Assembly (NCBI GenBank): GCA_036186865.1
Contig: AP025043.1
Span: forward strand, 37,837,441-37,901,440
Origin: Eustoma russellianum
Taxonomy: Eukaryota; Streptophyta; Magnoliopsida; Gentianales; Gentianaceae
DNA: 64,000 nucleotides
Reading direction: 5' to 3'
Below are positions 34,317 through 44,400 of this stretch, piece after piece (within the stretch, counting starts at the first letter, position 1; every line of letters starts with the position of its first letter). Both the position numbers and the translations under genes were made by a program. The notes under the pieces were generated by a model. That model was not told the origin of the DNA, made no database searches, and saw only the letters and a program-made list of their open reading frames with translations.

Positions 34317-36559
34317 ATGGTGCCCTCAACATCAATCGACAGAGGTGCACCATCTCCAATGGTGCAGAATTCAGTGAGTACCATGAAAGCCGCTGAACTT
34401 TCTCAGTTGTGTCAATACTATAATGTTGATAGGAGTACCTTTGCCCCCATTCTTCCTCTACTGCATCAGACTGTTTATGACCCTCCTGTAGAATATGAAG
34501 CAGTCTATGAGGAGTATTTTAAGTCTGGTTTTAATCTTCCCATTCCAGCACCCTTACTCTATATTCTAGATTTGTACAAACTTAGGATTCCCCAAATAAT
34601 GCCAAATGGCCTAAAGGTTATCCTCAGCTACCTGCTTTACCTCAGAGCTGCTGAGAAAGCCTTTTCCCTTGCCGTCTTCAGAGGAATGTTTGTGTGCAAA
34701 CACAAGGAGAGTTGGTATTGTTTTAGTAGGAGACACCCAAATAGTGAAATCAACCATGCCATAAACATTCCCTCTTTTACCAAAAATTGGAAGAGACGTT
34801 TCTTCTTTGTAAAGACTATAGGATTACCCGAAAAGATCCTCTGAAAATCTGGCAACGCAAATAACACGAGGCCAAGCGAAAAATCTTGCAATGAAGCCTC
34901 CAAATTGTTACATTTGCCCATGGCCGTGGATTGGAAGAAGGTGGACAGGCCAGTTGTGAGGGTTGCCGACCTGGAACACTTGTGGCCAGAATATAACTTT
35001 CGACCCCTCATCCCAGCTGCTTTGAAAATAGTTCGAGGTATGTAGCAAACTTTTGAACATCTTTGACTTGTTCTAATGTTTTCCTTGTATTCTGATCAAT
35101 TTGTTTGTTGAATCCTGTAGGAGTCATGGTGTCTGAGACCCTTGCAAGGCTAAAGAAGGTGGTCCCCAAAAAGAGGAAAAGGACTGAAGGGCAGCCTTCT
35201 TCTTCAGGACAGGCTTCTGCCAGAGCTCCTTCTGAGATGCAGGTGATTCCTGCTGATTTGGCTTCAGCCAGGGCTGAAGTTCCAGGTAAAATCTTTTCCT
35301 TATGTTGGTTTTGAACATACCTTGTTTCCATTCAATCAATTGACCTTTTGTTTTTTTTTTCTGCAGCTGGAACTTCTGCTAATCCCATCAGAGTTGCAAC
35401 TCAAGTCCCTGCTCTAGTTGCAGCTCAGCCAGACGATGGAATTATGGAAATTGACGCCCCAATCCTGACTGTTCCTTCTCCAGTTGCCGAAGAAGAAGTT
35501 ATGCCTCAACCAAGGCTGGCTTCTTCAGAAGCTATTCCCTCTGCTGAGTTTATAGGAGAAACTCCAGGGGGAGGAAATGTACTGGAGGGTGAATCTTCCC
35601 AAAGAGACCGCCGAGGCAAGAGAACAATGGAATTCTCTTTCTCGGATACTGCTATAAATCCTAGCGTAGCTAGGAAAGTAACTGAGATTTTAGTGCTACC
35701 CAGGGATTGACAACTTTTTGGCAGTCTAGACTGGGACACTGCCATAAATTCGTTTGCAAGCAACATGTCTATGGCAAGACTTCCCGATGTTCTATATCTT
35801 TTTCAGTTTGGTCACTTATGTTTTCTCTAATCAACCTGATTTCTGCAGTATCGGGTTCAAGAGTACAATATACTCAGACAGGCTAAAGAGTTACGTGCAA
35901 AATTTAACCAATTCTTTGAGATCAATGCCAACCTTAGAAATGCTTATGACAGGTTGGCAGAGGCGGCAAGACCCAGTAATGCGAGGTTGGAGCAGCTGGA
36001 AGCACAAGTGAACAGTCTGAAGTCTGAGGTGTCTGTTCTTTCTGAAGAAAACTCCAGATTTCGAGAAGGGAAAGAAAATTCGGATATCAAGTTGGTCACT
36101 GCCAATACCCAAGTAGACAAACTGAAGGAAGTGGTGGCCAACGCTGAATTGGTGTCATCCAAAACCTAGACTGAAATTGAGTTTTACCAGAAAGAGCTCA
36201 ACACTTGTGAGCAAGAGCTGTCCAACAATAAGAGTCAGTTGGAAGAAGAGCGCAAGAGCAAGGCTGAACTCATTCTTCAGCTTGAACTTCAAGCTGAAGA
36301 AATCAAGCAAAAAGCAATTGATGAGTTCAAGCAGTCTGAGTTCTTCACGGGTAACTTCTTGAAGATGCAAGGCTCAGCAATAGCCATTAGACAGACTTGG
36401 GCAATTGATACCTGCTCTGAAGTTTACTCAGACTTGGACAAAAATCATCCTCAAATTGCCGACCTCCACAACCCCGAAGCTGAAAGCTTATTTGAGAACC
36501 AACTGGCGCTGTTTAAGAGTGGGGCCGATCTCAGAGATGATGAGAATGATGAAGAGTAG
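34317..36559 (+). pseudogene. Antisense ORF (aORF) of the Tat-like element, four exons, stop codons present
   Basis: Plus strand, opposite to gag. Four segments join in one frame: about 34317-35037, 35121-35285, 35367-35773, 35849-36559 (2004 nt, divisible by three), with GT-AG boundaries except the third donor, which reads GCAAGA. Exon 1 has the LTPNGLKVI-like block (RIPQIMPNGLKVILSYLLYL) typical of the putative gypsy-type transposon domain found in Tat elements. Exons 2-3 are low-complexity and basic/acidic (KKVVPKKRKRT). Exon 4 is a long coiled coil (RLEQLEAQVNSLKSEVSVL, LILQLELQAEEIKQK) with an acidic end DDENDEE. In-frame stops at 34842, 35708 and 36167 disable it. The true first exon may lie further upstream (a leader ORF starts at 34003). 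Function unknown. Confidence 0.8.
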
Positions 36560-36949
36560 AATAGGGTCTTCCTTACTTTTTTCCCTTTCTCGTAGTTGTA
36601 ATAGATAATTTCCTTAATGAAAATTTCACTTTCTTCAACTTGTGCTCTTCGGCTTTACTTACTATTATTCTCATAATTTTTGCAAAGTATTTGTCTTCTG
36701 CTTTTTTACTTCTGCTCTACCAAAGTTCTTTAAATTATCCTCTGTAGTGATTGTTTGTCCTCGGCTCTGCCATAAAACACTGTCTTATTCGAACCTCAGC
36801 ACTGCTGATAATTACACATATGCTTTACACTTTTTCTAGACCTGCTAGTAGTTAATGAGGTTCATATACTCTGTCATGATTTACCTTGACATCCCTTTAT
36901 CAGGATGATTGTGAAATCCTGCTCACTGAACTTGACCCTCAACGGACAT

Positions 36950-37620
36950 CTTCCTCAGACCTGCTGAGGTCTTTTTTAATCGAGACCTGCTCTGCTAACT
37001 CAGTCCTGCTGAGGTAAAATATTTGATAGGGAATCCTGTCCCAATATACCGAGTCCTGCTCGGCTGGCTCAGGCCTGCTGAGGTAAAATACTTGTAGGGA
37101 AACCTGTCCCAAGTGTCAAGTCCTGCTCAACCCACTCAGTCCTGCTGAAGTGGAGTATAGGGAAACTTGTCCCACGTGTTGAGTCATGCACAACCCACTC
37201 AGTCCTGCTGAGGTGGGGTATATGGAAACCTGTCCCAAGTATTGAGTCATGCACAACCCACTCAGTCCTGCTGAGGTGGGGTATAGGGAAACCTGTCCCA
37301 AGTATTGAGTCCTGCTCAACCCACTTAGTCCTGCTGAGGTGGGGTATAGGGAAAACTGTCCCCCGTGTTGAGTCCTACACAACCCACTCAGTCCTGCTGA
37401 GGTGGGGTATAGGGAAACATGTCCCAAGTGTTGAGTCCTGCTCAACCCACTCAGTCCTGCTGAGGTGGGGTATAGGAAAACCTGTCCCAAATGTTGAGTC
37501 TCACTCAGCCCACTCAGTCCTGCTGAAGTGGAGTATAGGGAAACTTGTCCCATGTGTTGAGTCATGCTCAACCCACTCAGTCCTGCTGAAGTGGATTATA
37601 GAGAAACTTGTCCCATTTGG
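36950..37620. repeat. 63-bp tandem repeat array
   Basis: At least eight units with an exact 63-bp period: the CACTCAGT core ends at 37140, 37203, 37266, 37329, 37392, 37455, 37518 and 37581. Consensus parts are TCAGTCCTGCTGAGGTGGGG, TATAGGGAAACCTGTCCCA and GTGTTGAGTCCTGCTCAACC. Looser units extend left to about 36950. Since 63 is a multiple of three, the minus strand stays open for 151 codons as a 21-residue repeat. Tandem repeats in this untranslated region are a known habit of Tat-lineage elements. Confidence 0.95.
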
Positions 37621-38088
37621 AGTATAGTTATGCCCCCACTCCCGTTACGGGTTATAAAGTGGACGTCAGATAGGCATAAACTATTCCTCTTGTCTAGATG
37701 AGTCTTTTCATGCGCCATAAGGTGACTTAACTTCCTCGGCTGAATGCCGAATAAGAGGATTAAGCCGAGCAGAACCGGGCGAAAGTCTAGTAAAAGACTG
37801 ATCCTCAAATGATATAAGGCTGAGCTGAAAAATGTCAGATGCGCGCAAGAGAAATTAAATCCTAATTCATTTGAATCATGGACCTTTGCCATTAGGTCAG
37901 CCTTATATGCTCAGGAACCCGCAGCCTCTTTTCATTGAATCTGAATCCTCATCTCTTGGCGACTTGTGTTGATGTTCAAGTATGCAATTTTCATCCGGAG
38001 GAGGCCTGCCAAAGTCCAGCCTGTTGTGCAGCCTTGACCTTGAATTGTAAAACCGTTGTAGGTGACCGAGCTTGATTAGACGCCCAAT

Positions 38089-40215
38089 TTCCTGTTCGAG
38101 CTGCCTACAGTCTTCTGTATCATGCCCAATATCATGATGATAAATGCAGTACAGTTGGTGATCTCTTTTGTGGATTGGTCCTGCCAGAGTGAGGTTCCCT
38201 TGTTAAGGTCTTCTTCCTCATGTAGAAGAGAATATGAGCTTTTGAAGCCAGCAAATAGTTCCTTTCTTTTCCTTGACCCCCTAGCCGGACTTTAACAGAG
38301 CATCTATCCTGTAGCAAAGCTCCACTTTTCTGCTGACGACTAGATCTTTTCTCTGAACGTCTAGCCTCAGCCGTGGATTCATTCTGGCACCTGGGATGGT
38401 AATCAGGCCGAGTTGGAGAACTATTGGGGCGAAACCCACTGGGTTCTACCACAGAAGCCTTTCCTTTCATATCCTTCACCACAACTTGGAATACATTTGG
38501 ATCTTGAGCCACATATCGTATGGCTCGCATGTGCTCCTCATAGGTAAAGGCAGCAGGATTTGAGGATTCTGCTGGTTTTGGGAAACTCTGTTATAGTCGT
38601 TGTTGAGAAGATCTCTAACATCTCTTAGATGTCATATGTTGCTTGTGTTAGAAAATCAAACGAGATCACTGCAAAATGCGCAGCGGAAAAACAAAACTTG
38701 ATCTCCGATTTCCTACCAAGGATCCATGTTGTTCGTTTAATTCGACAAAAGAAATCAAAAAATTACCTCCGTAGATTCGAAATCTGCAGATGGAAGAGGT
38801 GCGAAATCACGAACACCCTCTGTCGGTATCCACACAAACGCTTCTGTCCGGAGTGCTAGCTCTTCAAACGGCGCGGCTGAAGAACTCGGTTTTTCACAAA
38901 AACGATTCTAGAGTTTCGTTTTCTGTTGGTTTTTGTCTGTCTTCTCTATACGAGATACACAGATATATATACACATATATGGACATCAAAATCCGAGTCC
39001 CAATCGGATTAGTTGATGCCAATCAAAATCCATATCAAATATGGATTCCATCAGGATATTCAAAATCTATATCAGATACGGATTCTCTCGTTATTATCCA
39101 ATAATGCATATATATATATATATATATAATCACAAAAAAACGAAAATCATAATAATAATAATAATAATTAATATCCAATATTAATATTATTAATATTAAA
39201 AGCGATAATAATAATAATAAATATCCAATATTAATATTATTAATATTATTAATCTCAGCCATACGGATTCTTGTGTATGACCCGATAGGCCCATATTAAT
39301 TGGTAGTTGATTAAATCTCTATTAAACCAACAAGTCGTAATTGGCCTCTAGCAAGGCATTACGACTACCCAATTAATACGAGTACAATCCAATTAGCCTA
39401 ATAATAGCACATGCGTTAATCCCTTTGTCACACGATATCTAGTTTGAACAAAAGTCATGGTCAGCGTCATACTTATATTGTTCAAACATATGATTACTCG
39501 ATCTCTAAGTAGACTGATAAAACAAATGATATTGATCACACTATCAATTCATTTGAGCACGACCATGCATTTTACAGTCTCACTAATCGAGGGGCCCAAA
39601 GATATCTCTCTCAAAAGAGAGGGACAAATTCTATCTTGATTGTTCAATATCCTCTACATAATTTCTATCACATTCAATCACGACCTTTATTATTATCCAG
39701 TTACGGATAACATTTGATCATGTCAAAAAATAATAGTCCTTATGTTGGAAACTATGACAATCTCAAGTCAAAGGATTAAAACATGACTATCATGAGATTT
39801 ACTTATGACGCTAATCCATGTAGTAATCTCATGATGGGTCTATCCAATACACTGTTCTTTAACAAGTATCTGTGAGATTGATTTGTATCACCATACACAT
39901 AATCATCTCATGATTATCAAATCAATACTCATACTGATTATAAATTATTTTATCTCTATAACAATAATGAATCAGATACATATATCAAAATTGTGTAACA
40001 TACTAACCAACAATAATGATAATAAAACCTCTTTTATTAATAATAAATATATAACATAAATATCCAAATCATGGCCTAGGGCACATACACTAACAGCTTG
40101 GCCCCTTTTCCATCCTTTTTATCCATCTTTCCCACAGTAGCCGGGTAGGATCAAAATTAAGAATGTCTTGAGAAATTGTTTTAAGGAATTGAGGAGCCCT
40201 CCTTCTAGCACCAAA
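38089..40215 (-). pseudogene. Tat-like gag, split by a solo LTR
   Basis: Minus strand. 40215-40101 and 38640-38089 form one frame when the solo LTR and one TSD copy are removed. Recognisable parts: AFTYEEHMRAIRYVAQDP and VVVKDMKGKASVVEPSGFR (38132-38530), then YCIYHHDIGHDTEDCRQL (38101-38160), the C-x-x-H-x-x-x-G-H-x-T-x-x-C type block that ends gag in Tat/Athila elements, followed by EQEIGRLIKLGHL. Stops and at least one frameshift are present. It is much shorter than a full gag; the N-terminal capsid core is not obvious. Confidence 0.75.
38646..40095. mobile_element. Solo LTR, copia-type, TSD GCTTG
   Basis: 1450 bp beginning TGTTAGAAAATC and ending ACACTAACA, with terminal TGTTAG/CTAACA inverted hexamers. 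It is flanked by an exact 5-bp duplication GCTTG (38641-38645 and 40096-40100). There is no internal domain, so the element was removed by LTR-LTR recombination. The GCGCAGCGGAAAA motif near the left end recurs in plant copia LTRs as I remember them; that lineage call is tentative. Inside, 39110-39255 is a run of TAATAA/TAATATTAAT simple repeats. Confidence 0.93.
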
Positions 40216-41019
40216 TGATGAAGCCGGATCTTCACCAAGGGTCCAAGATGACCCTAAATAAACGTTGTCAGTTGATTGTTGAGAACTACTGGAATAGCTT
40301 CCTGAAAATCCTGCACAAGGAAGCAGAAATCAGAGGACCGGGGGTGTGACCCCGGGTAAAACCCTCCGACGCTCAAGTCAGTTTGGGTCATTCTCACTGA
40401 GTTATGATTTTGTATGTGGAGTTAGAGAATTCTCACAGTTCTTGGCTGAGGACAAAATTCAATGTATTTGCTCTAGGAGAGATGAAAATGTTTCGATCCC
40501 CGTTCTGGTCTCCGTTAGCTTGCTTTTGTTAGTTTCCGTTTGTCCTCTGCCTCTGACAATGGATGTGACATTGGCTTGGGGTAGAGAACCTATGACGCTA
40601 TATGTCTGCTGATATGACTGGTAGGTCTGCGGATGTGACTAGTAGGTCGGCTGACATGACCTTGGCGTGTACAGGCTGAACAGCCCAACGTGTACTCTTT
40701 ATTTGAACTATACTTCTGCCTGATGGTCCCATACTTGGTATAAAGCTGTGCTTGATTCCTTCGCCGAAGTGCAAAACCAATCTTTGCCGAAGTGCAATAT
40801 CGAATCTGGCCGAAGTGGTCTGAAGCGTAACACAGGCTGAAGCTGAGGTTGAAGTTGGTGCCGAGGTGCAAACCTTAGGTATATTCTCTGATAATAAAAA
40901 GGATGCCATGGGGCATAGCCGAAGTACAGTTTAGCCGAGCAGCAATGTATGAATGCTGAACTGTGGGAGTTATGCCGTTGACTGTTGTTGACTAACAGAC
41001 GATTATTTTTGGTTTATCA
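40216..41019 (-). repeat. Tat-like element 5' LTR
   Basis: 804 bp partner of 32878-33682. Immediately inside it on the minus strand is TTTGGTGCTAGAAGGAGGG, a possible primer-binding site; I could not match it to a tRNA with confidence. Confidence 0.95.
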
Positions 41020-41024
41020 GTTGC
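41020..41024. repeat. Tat-like element target duplication, right (GTTGC)
   Basis: Exact match to 32873-32877. Confidence 0.95.
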
Positions 41025-41078
41025 GCTTCTTATATTCTGAAGTAGTAGTTGATCGACACATGTTAACGCAGTTTTCAT

Positions 41079-41204
41079 TATGGGTCATCGCAAAACAACT
41101 CTCTGTGTTTCTGACACATGTGTATGGTTGCATACATCCGACCTCCTACACCTCGCCACAGTCGGAAGATTCTAAAGTAATGAATAATGTTGTTGTTGTT
41201 GATG
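41079..41204 (+). mobile_element. SINE-like / RTE-type 3' tail upstream of RAD9
   Basis: Contains ATCGCAAAACAACTCTCTG, GTTTCTGACAC, TATGGTTGCATACATCCGACC and a terminal GTTGTTGTTGTTG, the arrangement of the common plant tail GGTAAGGTTGCGTACATCCGACC...(TTG)n carried by RTE LINEs and Au-type SINEs (family recalled, not searched). It lies about 230 bp upstream of the RAD9 start codon. Confidence 0.65.
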
Positions 41205-41431
41205 TTAACGAACCCGAAGTTGTTGTAAACGAGCCGAGGTCTTGCTTAAGGCTTGACTCGTATACAACCGGACTCGTATACAGCATTTTTATACACATTC
41301 CTTTGATACATACAGTATGCATTTGTTGATGCTTCCTTTCCCGCCATTGGTTGGAAGTGGTGACAGAGTCACCAGTTCACCGCCATTTTCAGTTCTTCGT
41401 TAGCAGCGAGCTTTGAATTTCGAAGTGAACA
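41205..41431 (+). promoter_or_regulatory. RAD9 5' UTR and proximal promoter
   Basis: Only about 400 bp separate the RAD9 ATG from the Tat-like element (TSD ends 41024), and part of that is the SINE-like tail. No clear TATA box. The core promoter must sit here or inside the transposon edge. Confidence 0.5.
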
Positions 41432-44400
41432 ATGGAGCTAAGCATGAGCGGAAATGCTCTCAAGACCTTCGTCCGCTCTATCACCTGTCTTGCTCGTATC
41501 GGCAACGAGCTCGCCATTCAAGCTTTTTCTCCTATGGTTCGCTTTTTTTTTTTTTCTTTTTCCATCTGCTTTTCTACCTCGCTTATTTTTCTTTCCCCTC
41601 CTTTTAATCGCCTCAACGTTTCTCTTTTATTTACCCTTAAATCATGTAAGATTAATGATTCATTGGTAAAATTCGATAATTCCATTCAATATTTGATTGA
41701 GATGACTTTTACGCTTTCCCCCTTGTCAATGTGAATGTCACTAGGGTTTTTTTCAAGTTCTATGAAATTCGAATAATGATTTGACTAGGCTTTCGTTTTG
41801 GTATACTAGCTTTTGTCTATTTGTTTGGTTGTTCATTCCTTGTTTTTGCAGCTTACTTTTCACACCCTTAACGCCTCAAGGTCGGCTTATCAATCTATTA
41901 CCTTTAAGCCAGATTTTTTTGATGTCTACAAGGTGTCTGGTTCCAACATTCGGTGCAGCGTGCTCTTGAAGGTTTTGATTTTTCTCTTCTTTTTCATTCA
42001 AGTTTGTATGATGTTTTGTCTTGGTAGAGTGGGATTTTTATCTTATCTAGTGTGACAGGCTGTATGTTCGGTATTGAGGACGCCTTTATCTAGCATAGAT
42101 GTCTTAAATGTGGTCTTGCCTAACCCTGATGCACCAAAGCTTCTGTGGACTTTGAACTGCTACAATGGTGAGGCAGTCATTCCTGTTAATTTTCTATTAC
42201 CTTTTTCTATTGTCTCCTTTTCAGTTAGCGGTAATCCTTTCTGGTCATTGTAATGGGTGGATGAATTAGGTCATGGTTTGGCTGGTGATGGTGCCGGTGT
42301 GGTGAGTAACTTATGTGCAACTTCGTAGAGTATGCTCAAAATATTATATCACTGAGCTTAGTGGTATACACCAACTATGTACATATCATGTAACTGTTGT
42401 TTTACTAATACAAATTCCGGTAATTAAGTACAGTGGTACTAGGGCTGTAAACGAGCCGAACGAGCCGAGCATTGTGTTGTTCAAGCTCTGTTCATTTAAC
42501 TTAGCGAACGAGCCGAGCTTGTTCGTTTATTTAAACGAACATATTTAATTGTTCAAGCTTGGTTCGTTTAACTCAACGAACAACATTAACGAGCCGAATA
42601 CCTTAAACGTACGGTGCCACTTACCGAGCTCGAACATAAAAGGGTGTTCAAGCTCTATTCATTAATCTTTTATCCGAGCCGAGCTCGAGCTCGAGTCCGA
42701 ACCAAACAAGCCGAACAACCGAACGGCTTGGTTCATTTACAGCCCTAAGTGGTACCAAAAATGCAAGTAGTTGAGCTTGAAAATTTGCTCTCTAGTCCAT
42801 TCTAATGGTGTAAAAGATTGTAAGCTTCACAGAACATTAACCCTCATTATCTGAATGCTGATACATGGTATGACATGAAAAAAATGTTCCAAAGCATTTG
42901 TCACAGCCATATAACTGGGCAAAGCTGTAGTTTCAGGGTTTGTGGTGCAGGCAATTCAAACCACTTTTCCTTCATGGCTTTTGTCCAACTGCCACTATGA
43001 AGTTTCAGGAAATTAGATTTTATTTAATTGATTTTGAATATATGGAAATCACATCATTATTCTTTTTGTTTTACGTGTCCAATTAGTCGAAGCATAAAGA
43101 GACTGAGTCGTTTCTGCAGGTATGAAGAAAACTTATTGGGTTACGTGTAACGTTGAACCTGATATTCAGCATCTTTCACTTGATAGGAGAAAGCTCCCCA
43201 GCAACTTTGCTGTAAGACCTCGTGATCTTAGTCGTCTGTTGGCTAATTTCCAGACAACCCTCCAAGAGATCACAATAATTGCTACAGAGCCTACTGCTTT
43301 ACCCCCTGATGCAGCAAACGAAATTGGAGGAAAGGCTGTTGAGCTTAGAAGCTATATTGACCCAACGAAAGGTAAGGTCACAAGTCTGAATTTTGTTTCC
43401 CCTTATGAGTTAACCATAGCTGGCCAGTTTTGTTTTGTTGGATGTAGAAAATGATTCATCATTACACACGCAATTGTGGATAGACCCTAAAGAAGAATTT
43501 GTGCAGTACAGTCACACTGGAGACCCCATCGACGTAACATTTGGAATGAAGGAGTTAAAGGTATCTTGAAATTGATCAATGATGACAATAGAATGTAACA
43601 CTTACATTAGGACTTTCTATCCCATTCTCTTTTCTTTTTTTTCCTTTTCTTACAAGTAACCATTAATCATTGACATTTGTGAGCTAATCAGTTTTCTCAA
43701 TGTTGGACTCGTGCTGAGTGTGACTATTAGCCTTTGTTTTTTTTGTTTTGGAAGAATAAAACTGATTGGCAAAGCTTTTCTCTTATGTTCTTCAATTTCC
43801 AAATTCCAGGCATTTCTTTCATTCTGTGAGGCTTGTGAAGTGGACATACACGTCTATTTCGAGAAAGCTGGCGAGTAAGGCGACTTTGCTTCTTGTTTTG
43901 TAGTCGTTTTCCCTCACTTTATACCTGTGCCCCCTGTAAAGATTGAATCCTTTTTTATTTGTTAAAAGGATTCAAACATTTTGGTCAAATCCAACTACTC
44001 TCATTACATGTGCTGTTTAATTCATCTCTGCCGCCTTGTATCCTTACATGCGACTGGAAAAGGTTCACCACCATGCTTGGCTGTGGTGAAATCAATGTGA
44101 GCTTTGTTGGTCAGAAATTATTGCATTGGAGAATAGAACCTCAGCTTGATTGTTCACCTTATAAGTCTTTCGTTCAAAACCAAGTACATGGTTAGGATTA
44201 TTGGAATGGTAAATGGAGGAATGGTGATGTTCATTTTAAGGGATCTCACTACTTAGAGAAGTCTCCAATTCATCTTTTTTCTTTCGGGTCGTTCTCTTAT
44301 AAAAATTTCAGTATTGTGCGGATGATCATACCTGATCTAATTCTGATATTTTTTTCTTCACTCGGTGTTGATACACAGGCCTATCTTGATGGCCCCTAAG

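Larger units (their letters stand above)
32878..41019 (-). mobile_element. Non-autonomous Tat-like Ty3/gypsy element, gag plus antisense ORF, no pol
   Basis: Bounded by 805/804-bp LTRs (TGATGAAGCC to GGTTTATCA) and an exact 5-bp TSD GTTGC. A gag-like frame lies on the minus strand (38089-40215), so the right LTR is the 5' LTR. Just inside the left LTR the minus strand shows a polypurine tract CTGGGGGCAAA. On the opposite strand, next to the 3' LTR, is an intron-containing ORF with a domain resembling the Pfam family named putative gypsy type transposon; antisense ORFs in this position are known from Tat-lineage elements. Between the two lies a 63-bp tandem array. No protease, RT or integrase motif occurs in the internal 6.5 kb. 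A later solo LTR (38646-40095) interrupts gag. Confidence 0.9.

Noticed and set aside
37116..37571. 151-codon minus-strand frame with a 21-residue repeat
   Set aside because: It is the in-frame readout of the 63-bp tandem array; it has no start context and no similarity beyond the repeat.
36950..37620. CRISPR-like regular repeats
   Set aside because: The units are contiguous 63-mers without unique spacers, inside a plant retrotransposon.
32878..41019. Plus-strand orientation for the Tat-like element
   Set aside because: The gag zinc-knuckle-like block is on the minus strand and the purine tract sits by the left LTR in minus sense.
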